A DNA stretch of 62,940 nt from an uncultured Phycisphaerales bacterium (GCA_937868095.1 CALMLO010000062.1:1-62940), one strand, 5' to 3'; numbered from the stretch's first letter, positions 55,482 to 62,940 are shown. A program made the numbers and translations. Notes: generated by a model from the sequence alone, not told the origin.

Positions 55482-57131
55482 TCATTCAATCCGGAACCAA
55501 TCCGCATCCAGATAGCCGCCTGCGCGGCTGCCGGCCTCAGAAAGACAGTACAACCCGACTTTCGCCCCGACCCAACGGCCGGGTTTAGCAGTAAAGGATT
55601 CGCCAATCAGAGTGAAAACATTTCCGTCAGTACTATAACTGAATCGACAGACGGCATTCGGCCCGGCAACCTGAACGCGAAGAAAAATGGTATCGGTCTC
55701 CAGCGGCCGTTTGGCTGCAATGATTTCCCGGCTGCCGCGTTCGGCCTGCCGACAAACAATCTGACGAAGAACAATCACCTTGTTTTCAACAGCCGCCTCA
55801 ACAGCCGCATAATCCTCCCCAAAAATGATCAGGCCGCCGCGAATACTCTGCTGCTCGGGCACCAGACGAACCTTCGCGGATGCCGTAAAATCAGGTGCCG
55901 GAAACTTCTGGAGCAGCAGATTGGGCGCTTGCCATAAATTTGACTCCGCCGACGGAAGCGGGATTGCAAACAGCCGCAAATAATCTGTACCGCGAATCCG
56001 GGCAAACCAGACCGGATTGGGGTTGGCCTGCCATTGCCATTGCAGACCCAGCCCATCTTCGCTGAATTCATCGCTCTCTGCCGGCGTCATCACCGGATAC
56101 GAACCGGCAATATCCGGCTTTTTCCAGGAAAGCACCGGTTCGCCGATCCCATCCCCGTCCGCATCCGTCCCCATGAGCGGCCAATCGTCGTTCCAGAAAA
56201 CCGGCTGGAGATGAACGATGCGCCCATAAGGGCCGGCATCCTGAAAATGAACAAACCACGACTGGCCGGAAGGCGTCTGCACCCAGCCGCCTTGATGCGG
56301 CCCATTGATCGGCGTGGAGCCCTGATGAAGAACAATGCGGTCTTCGTAAGGACCGTAGATATCCTTCGAACGCAAAACCACCTGCCAGCCCTGACCGACC
56401 CCTCCGCCAGGCGCAAAAATATAATAATAACCGTTATATTTATAAAACTTGGGCCCCTCAATGGTAGGGTGTTTCTCGTGGCCGTCAAAAATATGCCGGC
56501 AGTCGCGGCTCACCTCGGTCGCCTGCCAATCCATCTTGCGAACTGTCAGAAGACTCTTAACCCCCGCACGACTGCCCGCCCACGCATGAACCAGCCAGGC
56601 ATTGCCGTCATCATCCCACAAGGGACAAGGGTCAATTAGCCCCTTGCCGGGCAAAATCAGCAACGGTTCCTCCCACGGACCTTCTGCCCGAACCGCACAT
56701 ACACGGTAAATCCCGCGATCCGGATCACCCCAAAAGATGTAAAACTTTCCTTCGTGAAATCGGATGCTTGGCGCCCAGATTCCATTGCCATGCTGAGGCA
56801 CATCAAAAGACGCATCCGGATACCGAGGGACAGCGTGGCTGAGCAGCGTCCAGTTGACCAGGTCTTTGGAATGCAGAATAGGCAGACCTGGAAAACAGGT
56901 AAAACTGGAGGCCGTCATATAATAATCCTCACCTGCCCGAACCACATCCGGATCAGAATAATCCGCATACAGAATAGGATTTTTATATGTTCCGTCGCCT
57001 TTATCAGCCACCCAAACCTTGGAAACCGAAGCGGTACGGCCGGCCGCACCCCCATCAGCCCCGAACACAATCCCCAACCCCAGACACCAGATGACCCCTG
57101 TCAGCATCCTTTTTTTCAGAATGATTTTCAT
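55482..57131 (-). CDS. Exported glycoside hydrolase family 43 protein
   Basis: 549 residues. A signal peptide (about 1-24) is followed by a five-bladed GH43 propeller (about 50-340). The catalytic acids are visible: Asp 60 in YSDPDVV (general base), Asp in LIDPCPLWDDDG (pKa modulator) and Glu in TIEGPKFY (acid). GIWAPSIRFHEGKFYIFWGD is also typical. A C-terminal beta-sandwich (about 365-549) resembles GH43_C2/DUF1349. Likely an arabinofuranosidase or beta-xylosidase. It is convergent with the GH65-like gene, with 16 bases between stops, and divergent from the transporter. The ribosome site is poor. Confidence 0.9.
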   Translation of the reverse strand: MKIILKKRMLTGVIWCLGLGIVFGADGGAAGRTASVSKVWVADKGDGTYKNPILYADYSDPDVVRAGEDYYMTASSFTCFPGLPILHSKDLVNWTLLSHAVPRYPDASFDVPQHGNGIWAPSIRFHEGKFYIFWGDPDRGIYRVCAVRAEGPWEEPLLILPGKGLIDPCPLWDDDGNAWLVHAWAGSRAGVKSLLTVRKMDWQATEVSRDCRHIFDGHEKHPTIEGPKFYKYNGYYYIFAPGGGVGQGWQVVLRSKDIYGPYEDRIVLHQGSTPINGPHQGGWVQTPSGQSWFVHFQDAGPYGRIVHLQPVFWNDDWPLMGTDADGDGIGEPVLSWKKPDIAGSYPVMTPAESDEFSEDGLGLQWQWQANPNPVWFARIRGTDYLRLFAIPLPSAESNLWQAPNLLLQKFPAPDFTASAKVRLVPEQQSIRGGLIIFGEDYAAVEAAVENKVIVLRQIVCRQAERGSREIIAAKRPLETDTIFLRVQVAGPNAVCRFSYSTDGNVFTLIGESFTAKPGRWVGAKVGLYCLSEAGSRAGGYLDADWFRIE

Positions 57132-57291
57132 AACCGTACTATAAACCAAAACAACCTGCCTTGCCAGCAGTTTAAGATTTTTTCAAGATTTATTCTTCCT
57201 GCACTCCTCAAAAAAAAGTGGAAAAAAAAGATATTCAAGATATACTCATTTTGCTTTGTTTCGGCCGTCCTGAAACAAGAAAAGGGATTCG

Positions 57292-59403
57292 ATGGAAGTG
57301 CTTGGTTTTCATCCTGTTGACTTGCTGATTATTCTTCTCTATCTCTTTGCCATCACCTATATTGGACAGAAACTCTATAAAAAAATCCATACCGAAGAAG
57401 ATTTTTTCCTTGCCGGCCGCTCCTTCAATAAATGGCTCCAGTACTTTCTGAATATGGGCACCCTCAGCGATGCCAACAGTGCCATCCGCACCGCCAGTTT
57501 CGCCTTCGAAAAAGGATTGGGCGGCGTGTGGCTGATGCTGATTGGGGTGTTCACCGGCCCTTACCACTGGTTTATGGCGGGCTGGTTTCGTCGGGTTCGT
57601 CTGGTAACGATGGCCGAATTATTCGAAGAACGCTTCAAAAGCAAAGTGCTGCCGACCTTTTATGCGCTCATCAGCATCTGGCTGAGCATTTTGATTATCG
57701 GCATCGGCTACAAGGCCTCTCTGCGCACCTTTCAGGCGATGACTATCAAACCGCCTAAACAATGCACCCCTGCCGAGAAGCGGAAAGTTGAACTTTATGA
57801 ACGGTACCGTCATCTCAGGCAGCTGTATAAAACCGAGGAGCTCAGTCCGGAACAAACCTCCGAATATGAACTGCTCGATGCCCTCTACAAAAAAGGGCAA
57901 ATCAGCTCATTTACCTCTTTTACAAAGCCCTTTTGGTTTTACCTGATTTATACCGTCTTTATTGCCTTTTATGTTATGATGGGCGGTTTTAAGGCCGCCG
58001 CCGTCACCGACATCATCCAGGGATTCCTGATTTTGTTCTTCTCCTTTATGCTGATCCCGTTTTCGCTGGTGGCGGTAGGCGGCTGGTCGGAGTTTACCCA
58101 ACGCATCCCTGACCACATGCTTTTTGTCTTCGGCTGTACCAGTGAAGAATTTGCCTGGAACTCAATTGCCGCGCTTATGGTAGCCACCATTATCGGCATC
58201 ACCGGCCACCAAGGCAATATGGCGCTGAACGGCTCTGCCCGCGACGAACTGACCGCCCGCATTGCCAACATCGGCGGCGCCTACACCAAACGCATCCTGA
58301 CAATTGCCTGGGCTCTCTGCGGGCTGTTTGCCTATGCCCTTTACTCTGATTCCATCTCCGATCCGGATATGGCCTGGGGAGTCCTCAGCCACAACCTGCT
58401 CGGGCCGGGGCTGCGAGGGCTGATGGTCGCCGGCATTCTCGCCGCCAACATGTCCACCCTCGATGCCGTCTGTGTGTATCTGTCCGCCCTGTTCGTCCGC
58501 CACCTCTACAAACCCTTCGTCAAAAACAAAAGCACCCGTCATTACATCAATGTATCCCGGCTGGCCATCCTTTGTTTTCTGCTGCTGGGCATTTATGTAT
58601 CAGTAACGACTTTCAGCATCATTCATTTGGTCAAGGCCCTGCCTTCTCTGAATATTATTTTCGGGGCCCCCGTTCTGCTGCTGCTGTTCTGGAAGCGGCT
58701 GACCCGTACAGCCGTTTATGCAGAGGTTATCGTCTGTTCCATTGTGCTTGCCGTTTTGCCCCATTTGCTCCCGTGTTTTGAGACCGTCAAGCACTCTCCC
58801 TTCTTTTCTCAGCGGACCCAGGAGCAGACCGTTGTCCGTTCGGTTCATGCTTCCCAAGAAGATGTCCGGCAGGGACTGGCCGAAGAGGTTGGCCAGAGTA
58901 TCCGCAAACCTGTCCGCATACCGCCAGCCGGCATTTACTATGACACGATTGCCCTGATGAATCCGGACGACCCGGAGTCCCCCTACGAAGGCATTGGGCG
59001 GCTGCACACGGAACTGATTCTGGCCCACTCCCTCGGCTTCAACCTGCCCTCCATGACCCCTTCCGCCCTGCTGACACTCCGATATCTGATCGCGGCCATC
59101 CTCCCCTTTGTCTTCCTGATCCCCATCAGCTTACTCACCCGCGACAAAATACCCCAAGCGGATATCGCCCGTTTTTACGTCCGGCTCAAAACGCCCGTGC
59201 ATCCCGATCCGCTCAAAGATGCCGAAGAAGTCCAAAAAAGTTATGCCGACCCCGCCCGCTTCGATCACCTGAAGTTGTTTCCCCGCTCCAACTGGGAATT
59301 CTGCAAATGGACCCGCACGGATACCATCGGATTCGTAGTCAGCGTGTGTATAACAGGCGGCATCCTCCTGTTTTTCTGGGGTCTGATTCAACTCATCGCT
59401 TAG
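57292..59403 (+). CDS. Sodium/solute symporter family transporter
   Basis: 703 residues, about 13-14 membrane helices, SSS (SLC5-like) family: GRSFNKWLQYFLNMGTLSDA after the first helix, then GLGGVWLMLIGVF. It has a charged cytoplasmic loop (about 155-205) and an extracytoplasmic loop (about 500-570) that are longer than usual. Members import sugars, uronates or other organic anions with sodium. Being next to GH43 and the kdu operon, it may import unsaturated uronates or arabino-oligosaccharides; that is inference. AAAGGG precedes the ATG. Confidence 0.9.
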   Translation: MEVLGFHPVDLLIILLYLFAITYIGQKLYKKIHTEEDFFLAGRSFNKWLQYFLNMGTLSDANSAIRTASFAFEKGLGGVWLMLIGVFTGPYHWFMAGWFRRVRLVTMAELFEERFKSKVLPTFYALISIWLSILIIGIGYKASLRTFQAMTIKPPKQCTPAEKRKVELYERYRHLRQLYKTEELSPEQTSEYELLDALYKKGQISSFTSFTKPFWFYLIYTVFIAFYVMMGGFKAAAVTDIIQGFLILFFSFMLIPFSLVAVGGWSEFTQRIPDHMLFVFGCTSEEFAWNSIAALMVATIIGITGHQGNMALNGSARDELTARIANIGGAYTKRILTIAWALCGLFAYALYSDSISDPDMAWGVLSHNLLGPGLRGLMVAGILAANMSTLDAVCVYLSALFVRHLYKPFVKNKSTRHYINVSRLAILCFLLLGIYVSVTTFSIIHLVKALPSLNIIFGAPVLLLLFWKRLTRTAVYAEVIVCSIVLAVLPHLLPCFETVKHSPFFSQRTQEQTVVRSVHASQEDVRQGLAEEVGQSIRKPVRIPPAGIYYDTIALMNPDDPESPYEGIGRLHTELILAHSLGFNLPSMTPSALLTLRYLIAAILPFVFLIPISLLTRDKIPQADIARFYVRLKTPVHPDPLKDAEEVQKSYADPARFDHLKLFPRSNWEFCKWTRTDTIGFVVSVCITGGILLFFWGLIQLIA

Positions 59404-59414
59404 GACCGGAGGAA

Positions 59415-59534
59415 TTATTCGGCGAAGCAGGCCGCAGCGGCTTTGGCCCCATCCGGACCGTTGCCCAGCATCACCCCGTAGCCGTCGTAGGAGTACGTGT
59501 CGCTTACATACGGCCGGCCGTTGCCGTCCGTCAT
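59415..59534 (-). pseudogene. Fragment of an RHS/YD-repeat protein
   Basis: Forty codons on the minus strand read MTDGNGRPYVSDTYSYDGYG followed by VMLGNGPDG and a stop. This matches the region of RHS-repeat proteins just before and at the start of the RHS-associated core (D-G-N-G, then Y-S-Y-D-x-Y-G-V-x-L-G). The frame is open further upstream through the end of the methyltransferase gene, but without RHS similarity. It appears to be the stump of an RHS gene cut at about 59540 by the accessory insertion. Confidence 0.6.
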
Positions 59535-59538
59535 GTAT

Positions 59539-60366
59539 CTATTCCGTTTTTTCAAACAAATAATACGTTGCTCCCATCCCGCGAAAATAATTCTTCAGCA
59601 TTCTATCCAGATTTGTGTTCCGAATTAAGCCGTTTTCTTCGCATAGAGAAATTATGTCTTCATCGGACCATCGTCTTAAAAGAAATTCGTCTGAATATCG
59701 AAGAGCTTCGCCTTCCATCACGCCTTCACAGGTTTCACGATAAAGATATAAATCATCTCCTTTTTTTGTGATGCTAACGGTTCGTTCCATTGAGCGACGA
59801 TTATACACTTGAGGTTGAAGAAAAGATTCTATTCGAGGGACATCCAGTAACACGAAGCCGCCTTCTTTGAGACTGCCGGCTATGGATTTAAACGCTCTTT
59901 CCAAGTCTTCTTTATCCGTGATATAAGCAATTACTGTAAAGAGCAATAAAGCAATGTCGAAAAATTGGGAAGGGAGATCAACGTTCTGTATAAGATCTTG
60001 CCTTATGATAAGATTATTGTGCAGCGGCTTATCTAATCTTGCTAATTTTCTCCGAATTTCATCACACATAAATTCAGATGGTTCCACAGCGGTAACATGA
60101 TGTCCTCTTTCCAAGAGAGGAATCGCAAGTCTTCCGGTTCCCGCTCCAATATCTAATACACATACTCTATTCTTACCGGCTGGACAGTTATTGATTAATC
60201 GTTGACAGACATCTTCCGTGTTTTCGTTAAATGTTGTGTATAGGTCCCCGTAAGTTTGCTGATAGACAAAATCATAATATCGAGCCCAATTATCATGCGG
60301 CTGCTGTGCCCTATGCGGATTCCCATCATGCGGCTGCCGTGCCCTACGCGGTTGCTGTTGTGCCAT
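59539..60366 (-). CDS. SAM-dependent methyltransferase, class I
   Basis: 275 residues. Motif I is VLDIGAGTGRLAIPL (about 70-84), followed by VTAVEPSEFM (post-I) and the motif IV region FDIALLLFTVIAYI; the substrate is not evident. The first about 28 residues are a low-complexity stretch in which PHD occurs twice, from two near-identical DNA repeats at 60296-60355. The start follows AAGGAG with a seven-base spacer, inside leader ORF B, which it overlaps by 23 bases. Composition is AT-richer than the core. It lies directly downstream of repeat copy B on the same strand, as cargo. Confidence 0.85.
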   Translation of the reverse strand: MAQQQPRRARQPHDGNPHRAQQPHDNWARYYDFVYQQTYGDLYTTFNENTEDVCQRLINNCPAGKNRVCVLDIGAGTGRLAIPLLERGHHVTAVEPSEFMCDEIRRKLARLDKPLHNNLIIRQDLIQNVDLPSQFFDIALLLFTVIAYITDKEDLERAFKSIAGSLKEGGFVLLDVPRIESFLQPQVYNRRSMERTVSITKKGDDLYLYRETCEGVMEGEALRYSDEFLLRRWSDEDIISLCEENGLIRNTNLDRMLKNYFRGMGATYYLFEKTE

Positions 60367-60547
60367 TTTGTTTCTCCTTAATTATAATTTTTGTTATTCC
60401 CCGAACAAAACCTCCGTTCATTGTCAAGACAGAAAAAGATACCTCTTTCCCTGTGCCGTTTTGACGGCTAAGATTCCCGGCCATATCGCACCTGCATTCG
60501 GTGCTTGCGGGAGATTTTGGGAAAACAGGAAAACACAGGACGCCCAT
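60344..60547 (-). CDS. Leader ORF B
   Basis: 67 residues after AAGGAGG. The N-terminal 30 residues are like leader ORFs A and C (MGVLCFPVFP, then CDMAGNLSRQNG, YD-like). The remainder (from about residue 33) is unrelated to theirs. Its end contains the ribosome site and start of the methyltransferase gene. Confidence 0.4.
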   Translation of the reverse strand: MGVLCFPVFPKSPASTECRCDMAGNLSRQNGTGKEVSFSVLTMNGGFVRGITKIIIKEKQNGTTATA

Positions 60548-60978
60548 CTGTTTTTAATCCTCCTTAAATCAAATTACGGCCTCTCTCACCTCAGCCCCGG
60601 AAACTCCGGCATCCTTCCAAAACTCGGCAGACTCCTTAACAAACTCCTTATTTGTTCCCTTCTATTTTTTGATGTCTTTTCAAAGCAGCCGTTTCGCCGC
60701 TATTATACCCAACCAACCCCCTCCGGCAAGCCATTCCCCCGTTTTTCGCGTAATTTTTCACCCAAAACCAAAAACCAGACCCGCTTCCTCGACTATTCCC
60801 CTCTTCCCTTTTTACTTTCCCCCTTCATTCATTCTCGACCCAGACAGTCGAACTCGAACAATTTCCGCAACACCCCCGACCCCTCAAATCCCCCCGCATC
60901 AAAAAACTTTTACCCCTTCTCTTTCCAGCACTTCCAGCCGCCGCCCCCGGCGGTGGCAGGTAAGACAAGAACCATGAC
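60456..60978 (-). repeat. Mosaic repeat copy B
   Basis: On the minus strand it runs from the far module (60936-60978, matching bases 1-40 of copy A), through a 94-base block shared with C and D (60842-60935), to the promoter/leader block shared with A and C (60456-60729). The far module carries the GC-rich palindromic element CCGCCCCCGGCGG. To its right, 60979-61144 holds nothing I recognise. Confidence 0.85.
60702..60729 (-). promoter_or_regulatory. Promoter inside repeat copy B
   Basis: Minus strand TTGCCG (60724-60729), 16 bases, TATAAT (60702-60707), reading toward leader ORF B and the methyltransferase. Confidence 0.65.
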
Positions 60979-61144
60979 CAGAAAAAGAACTCTCAGAAAA
61001 TGTGCGAAAGATTTTTGACACTACCCCCCCAATAAAGGATAGTTGGGGAGATGGCTTGGGAACTTGCCAAAGAACAAAATGTTAAGTGCCGAGGGATAGG
61101 TGGGCTGTAGGGCCTCGTCTCTAACACAGGTGATTGCTACTCCA

Positions 61145-61502
61145 TCATCGAGTGTACAAATCGAGTGTACAACATAGTATCCCAGACACTAAAGTTGCAA
61201 TTACTCCTGTCAGTATATACAGTATTAAATGCCGCATCTTTATTTTGTATAGCTCGATATTTTTATCATTCAGATCATCGTCACCGTACAAAAATAGAAT
61301 CCCTCTTAATGAATTTGCACCGCCAGGTCCAAACCAAGAGCTGCTTGTTAAATATTTCCATTTTTCAAAATGGTTTTTTCTAAGGTAATTTCTAAACCGA
61401 AGTTGTAAAACGAATAAGTTAAACAAGCAAACACCGACAGAAATAAAAAAAAACAAAAGGGATTATGTCCCACCAGTAGTTGAAGGTTTGTGACGGCTCC
61501 AT
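61145..61502 (-). pseudogene. Two-TM small membrane protein, frameshifted at a T9 run
   Basis: From an ATG at 61502 the frame gives MEPSQTFNYWWDIIPFVFF, then hits a run of nine T (minus strand, 61445-61453). With eight T the frame continues into the long open frame ending at 61145, yielding an 118-residue protein. It would have hydrophobic segments at about 14-35 and 90-112 and a polar middle. With nine T it stops soon after. Either the gene is phase-variable at this run, it is a pseudogene, or one base is a sequencing error. The open part alone (61145-61456) has only a TTG start. It lies nine bases after leader ORF C. Function unknown. Confidence 0.6.
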
Positions 61503-61511
61503 TGCTTTAGT

Positions 61512-61664
61512 CTATCCTGTCTTTCGTTTTTCTGCAAGCGTCTGTTCGTTTTCCAGTTCATCCAGATATGATTTCAGCATCCATAGATGTTTATAGCCTC
61601 CGATTCTCTGGAAGTGTTTCTCGGTCTCCAGGAAGGCGGCCGTCGCCCACCGTAAAGCCATCCG
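61512..61664 (-). mobile_element. C-terminal remnant of an IS256-family transposase
   Basis: In frame: RWATAAFLETEKHFQRIGGY, then HLWMLKSYLDE. Mutator/IS256 transposases end with a similar A-x-x-x-F-L-x-x-E-K-x-F-R/Q-R-I-x-G-x-x-x-L-W-x-L-x-x-x-L block. No upstream catalytic DDE part and no terminal inverted repeats are seen, so this is a stump joined to the repeat at about 61680. Confidence 0.55.
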
Positions 61665-61784
61665 GCTATGCTGACTGCACGATGTCTTTGGTCCATTTTG
61701 ACGGCCAGGATTCCCGGCCATACCGCACCCATATTCAGTTCTTGCGGAAAGTTCGGGGAAAACAGGAAAAATCAAGACGGCCAT
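61512..61784 (-). CDS. Leader ORF C fused to a transposase tail
   Basis: 90 residues after GAGGAGG. Residues 1-34 match leader ORF A (EYGCGMAGNPGRQNG). From about residue 41 the frame continues into a sequence that looks like the C-terminus of an IS256-type transposase. The stop TAG (61512-61514) overlaps AGGA, nine bases before the ATG of the membrane protein. Confidence 0.4.
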   Translation of the reverse strand: MAVLIFPVFPELSARTEYGCGMAGNPGRQNGPKTSCSQHSRMALRWATAAFLETEKHFQRIGGYKHLWMLKSYLDELENEQTLAEKRKTG

Positions 61785-61925
61785 CTGTTTTTAATCCTCC
61801 TCAAATCAAATTACGGCCTCTCTTGCCTCAACCCCGGAAACTCGGTGCACGCCCAAAGGTTGACAGACTCCTTATTTGTTCCCTTCTATTTTTCGATGTC
61901 TTTCCAAAGCAGCCGTTTCGCCGCT

Positions 61926-61953
61926 ATTATACCTCGCCGATTTCGGCTGGCAA
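61926..61953 (-). promoter_or_regulatory. Promoter inside repeat copy C
   Basis: Minus strand TTGCCA (61948-61953), 16 bases, TATAAT (61926-61931). Confidence 0.65.
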
Positions 61954-62250
61954 GCCATTCCCTCATTTTCTGCTTATTTTTCACCCAAAACCCCGAAAAC
62001 CCGACCCGCTTCCTCGACTATTCCCCTCTTCACTTTTCCCCTTCATTCATTCTCGACCCAAATAGTCGAACTCGAACAATTTCCGCAACACCCCCGACTT
62101 CTCAAATCCCCCCATATCAAAAAATTCTTACCCCCGCTTTTTCCAGCACTTCCAGACGCCGCCACCGCCCAAGCCCCCCGCATTTTCAGCCCATTCCCGC
62201 ACCCCCGCCCCAAGGTAGAGAGCCGATCACTCAACGGAGGAACCAGACCA

Positions 62251-62940
62251 ATGCAGGCAGCCGCCCACAACGGCGAATACGGCATCGTCCGTCAGGCCGG
62301 CACGGACCTGGTCAAAATCCATCACGACCTCGAAAACGAAAAGCCGTCCCGGCCGATGGCTCAAAAATCCGCCTCTCCATTAGATTATCAGCAGTTCCCT
62401 TCAAAGCCCCTCTATTTCCCCCATTGTTTCCGGCTTTTCCCCTCCACTTCCTCTCCATTGCCCCCTCTCGGCCATTCCCAACCGGCCCCCCAATCCGCCT
62501 CTCCATTGAATTCTCAGCAATTTCCCCCAAACCCCCTCAGCAGCCCTTTTTGTCTGGCTCAAAAATGCGCGCCGACGCCTCCGCAGGTCCAAAATCCGGC
62601 TTTAAAATGCGCGCGGCCGTTTTTAAGTGGCTTTAAAATGCGCGCCGCCTGCGCGCCGCGGTGCGCAAATTTCACCAAAAACCCCATTTCCAGCCCAAAA
62701 ACCCAGAAAACCCCCTTTCCCACAGTAAGGACAGACAAAAATGCCTCGAAAGAGAACAAAAACATGCCCAAAATCCTTGCCGCTGCTGTCGGAGGCGGGC
62801 TTGCGGATGAAGAAAGCCCTGGATTGACAAATGGATTTTACTATGGACAGGCGGCTGCTACAGGGCAAATTCTCCTTCGAGTGTCAGGACGGGGACATAG
62901 TCCGGATTGTAGTAACTTCCTTCAAGTACGTTGTAAAGGT
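62251..62940 (+). CDS. Conserved ORF of repeat copy C, open to the window end
   Basis: The same ORF start as in copy D (ATG ten bases after CGGAGG). It is open for 230 codons with no stop before the window edge. The N-terminal 32 residues are well preserved with C/G-ending codons. The middle is Pro/Ser-rich repeat sequence. The 3' part overlaps a plausible opposite-strand gene end, so I doubt it is expressed. A second short frame (62741-62827, 28 residues, Lys/Arg-rich) is also present. Confidence 0.2.
   Translation, partial: MQAAAHNGEYGIVRQAGTDLVKIHHDLENEKPSRPMAQKSASPLDYQQFPSKPLYFPHCFRLFPSTSSPLPPLGHSQPAPQSASPLNSQQFPPNPLSSPFCLAQKCAPTPPQVQNPALKCARPFLSGFKMRAACAPRCANFTKNPISSPKTQKTPFPTVRTDKNASKENKNMPKILAAAVGGGLADEESPGLTNGFYYGQAAATGQILLRVSGRGHSPDCSNFLQVRCKG
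62556..62645 (+). repeat. Three iteron-like 17-base units in copy C
   Basis: GGCTCAAAAATGCGCGC (62556-62572) and two GGCTTTAAAATGCGCGC (62598-62614, 62629-62645), with the same 42- and 31-base offsets as in copy D. Confidence 0.7.
62858..62940 (-). CDS. 3' end of a gene entering from the right edge
   Basis: The last 26 codons of a minus-strand frame read YNVLEGSYYNPDYVPVLTLE, then four residues and TAG. The peptide looks like a natural protein end, with well-spaced aromatic residues. The family is not recognised. Only this part is in the window. Confidence 0.35.
   Translation of the reverse strand, partial: LYNVLEGSYYNPDYVPVLTLEGEFAL

Larger units (their letters stand above)
61682..62713 (-). 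repeat. Mosaic repeat copy C (longest)
   Basis: Contains all of the modules except the A/B far end: promoter/leader (61682-61953, shared with A and B), the 98-base block (62060-62157, shared with B and D) and the long block with iterons (62158-62713, shared with D). An internal direct repeat of about 34 bases (62366-62399, 62492-62526) brackets the 126 bases missing from D. Confidence 0.85.

Noticed and set aside
59404..62940. Integron cassette array
   Set aside because: No integrase gene and no attC-like palindromes flank the cargo genes; the repeats lie only on the 5' side of each gene and carry promoters.
1..62940. CRISPR array
   Set aside because: No regularly spaced short direct repeats were seen. 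The iteron triplets have unequal spacing and only three units.

Overview
The window looks like a piece of a Planctomycetota chromosome, most plausibly class Phycisphaerae (Sedimentisphaerales-like). That placement is an inference from gene content: pyrophosphate-type phosphofructokinase, type II pseudopilins with the planctomycete-style C-terminal xDGHV motif, DUF4416, DUF4861, a DUF11 lipoprotein, meso-DAP-type MurE, and a pectin/uronate operon without SusC/SusD. Core genes are moderately GC-rich with C/G-ending codons. A few islands are clearly AT-richer and carry accessory genes.

Layout. 1-2194 is an accessory patch: promoter-bearing repeat copy A, a leader ORF, an AT-rich putative lipoprotein and unreadable remnants. 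2195-13178 is core: tRNA-His, PPi-dependent phosphofructokinase, a small gene, a homocysteine methyltransferase/methylenetetrahydrofolate reductase, accB-accC with a beta-propeller gene and a zinc-ribbon membrane protein, a MarR regulator and a large S/R-rich TPR envelope protein. 13275-16800 is a second island: a one-polypeptide restriction-modification enzyme with repeat copy D upstream of it. 16896-28126 holds a ZIP transporter, a DUF11 lipoprotein, rmuC, a FucU/RbsD mutarotase, murE, a transglutaminase, and an MscK-like channel. 28298-33965 is obg-coaX-(MnmE-like GTPase)-mutS. 34004-37984 (minus) is apt-aroB-proS-DUF4416. 38143-43338 (minus) is the classic cmk-plsC-ispH-rpsA cluster followed by a sigma-70 gene. 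43506-47026 has two pseudopilins around a GAF/PP2C phosphatase. 47054-59403 is a carbohydrate locus: a minus-strand operon esterase-DUF4861-kduI-kduD-kdgK-DUF72, then a GH65-like enzyme, a GH43 enzyme and a sodium/solute symporter. Together these would release, import and convert acidic plant sugars to 2-keto-3-deoxygluconate phosphate.

59404-62940 is a third accessory island: an RHS fragment, a methyltransferase, a frameshifted two-TM protein, an IS256-type transposase tail and repeat copies B and C. The most unusual feature of the window is the mosaic repeat family (copies A, B, C, D). Three copies contain the same promoter (TTGCCG or TTGCCA, 16 bp, TATAAT), a conserved leader and a leader ORF with a shared start and a variable end. 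In each, an unrelated AT-rich gene follows directly, with its ribosome site in or just after the leader end. The fourth copy lies directly upstream of the restriction enzyme. This suggests a modular 5' platform that expresses exchanged cargo genes, possibly derived from RHS/YD-repeat genes. That interpretation is my inference.
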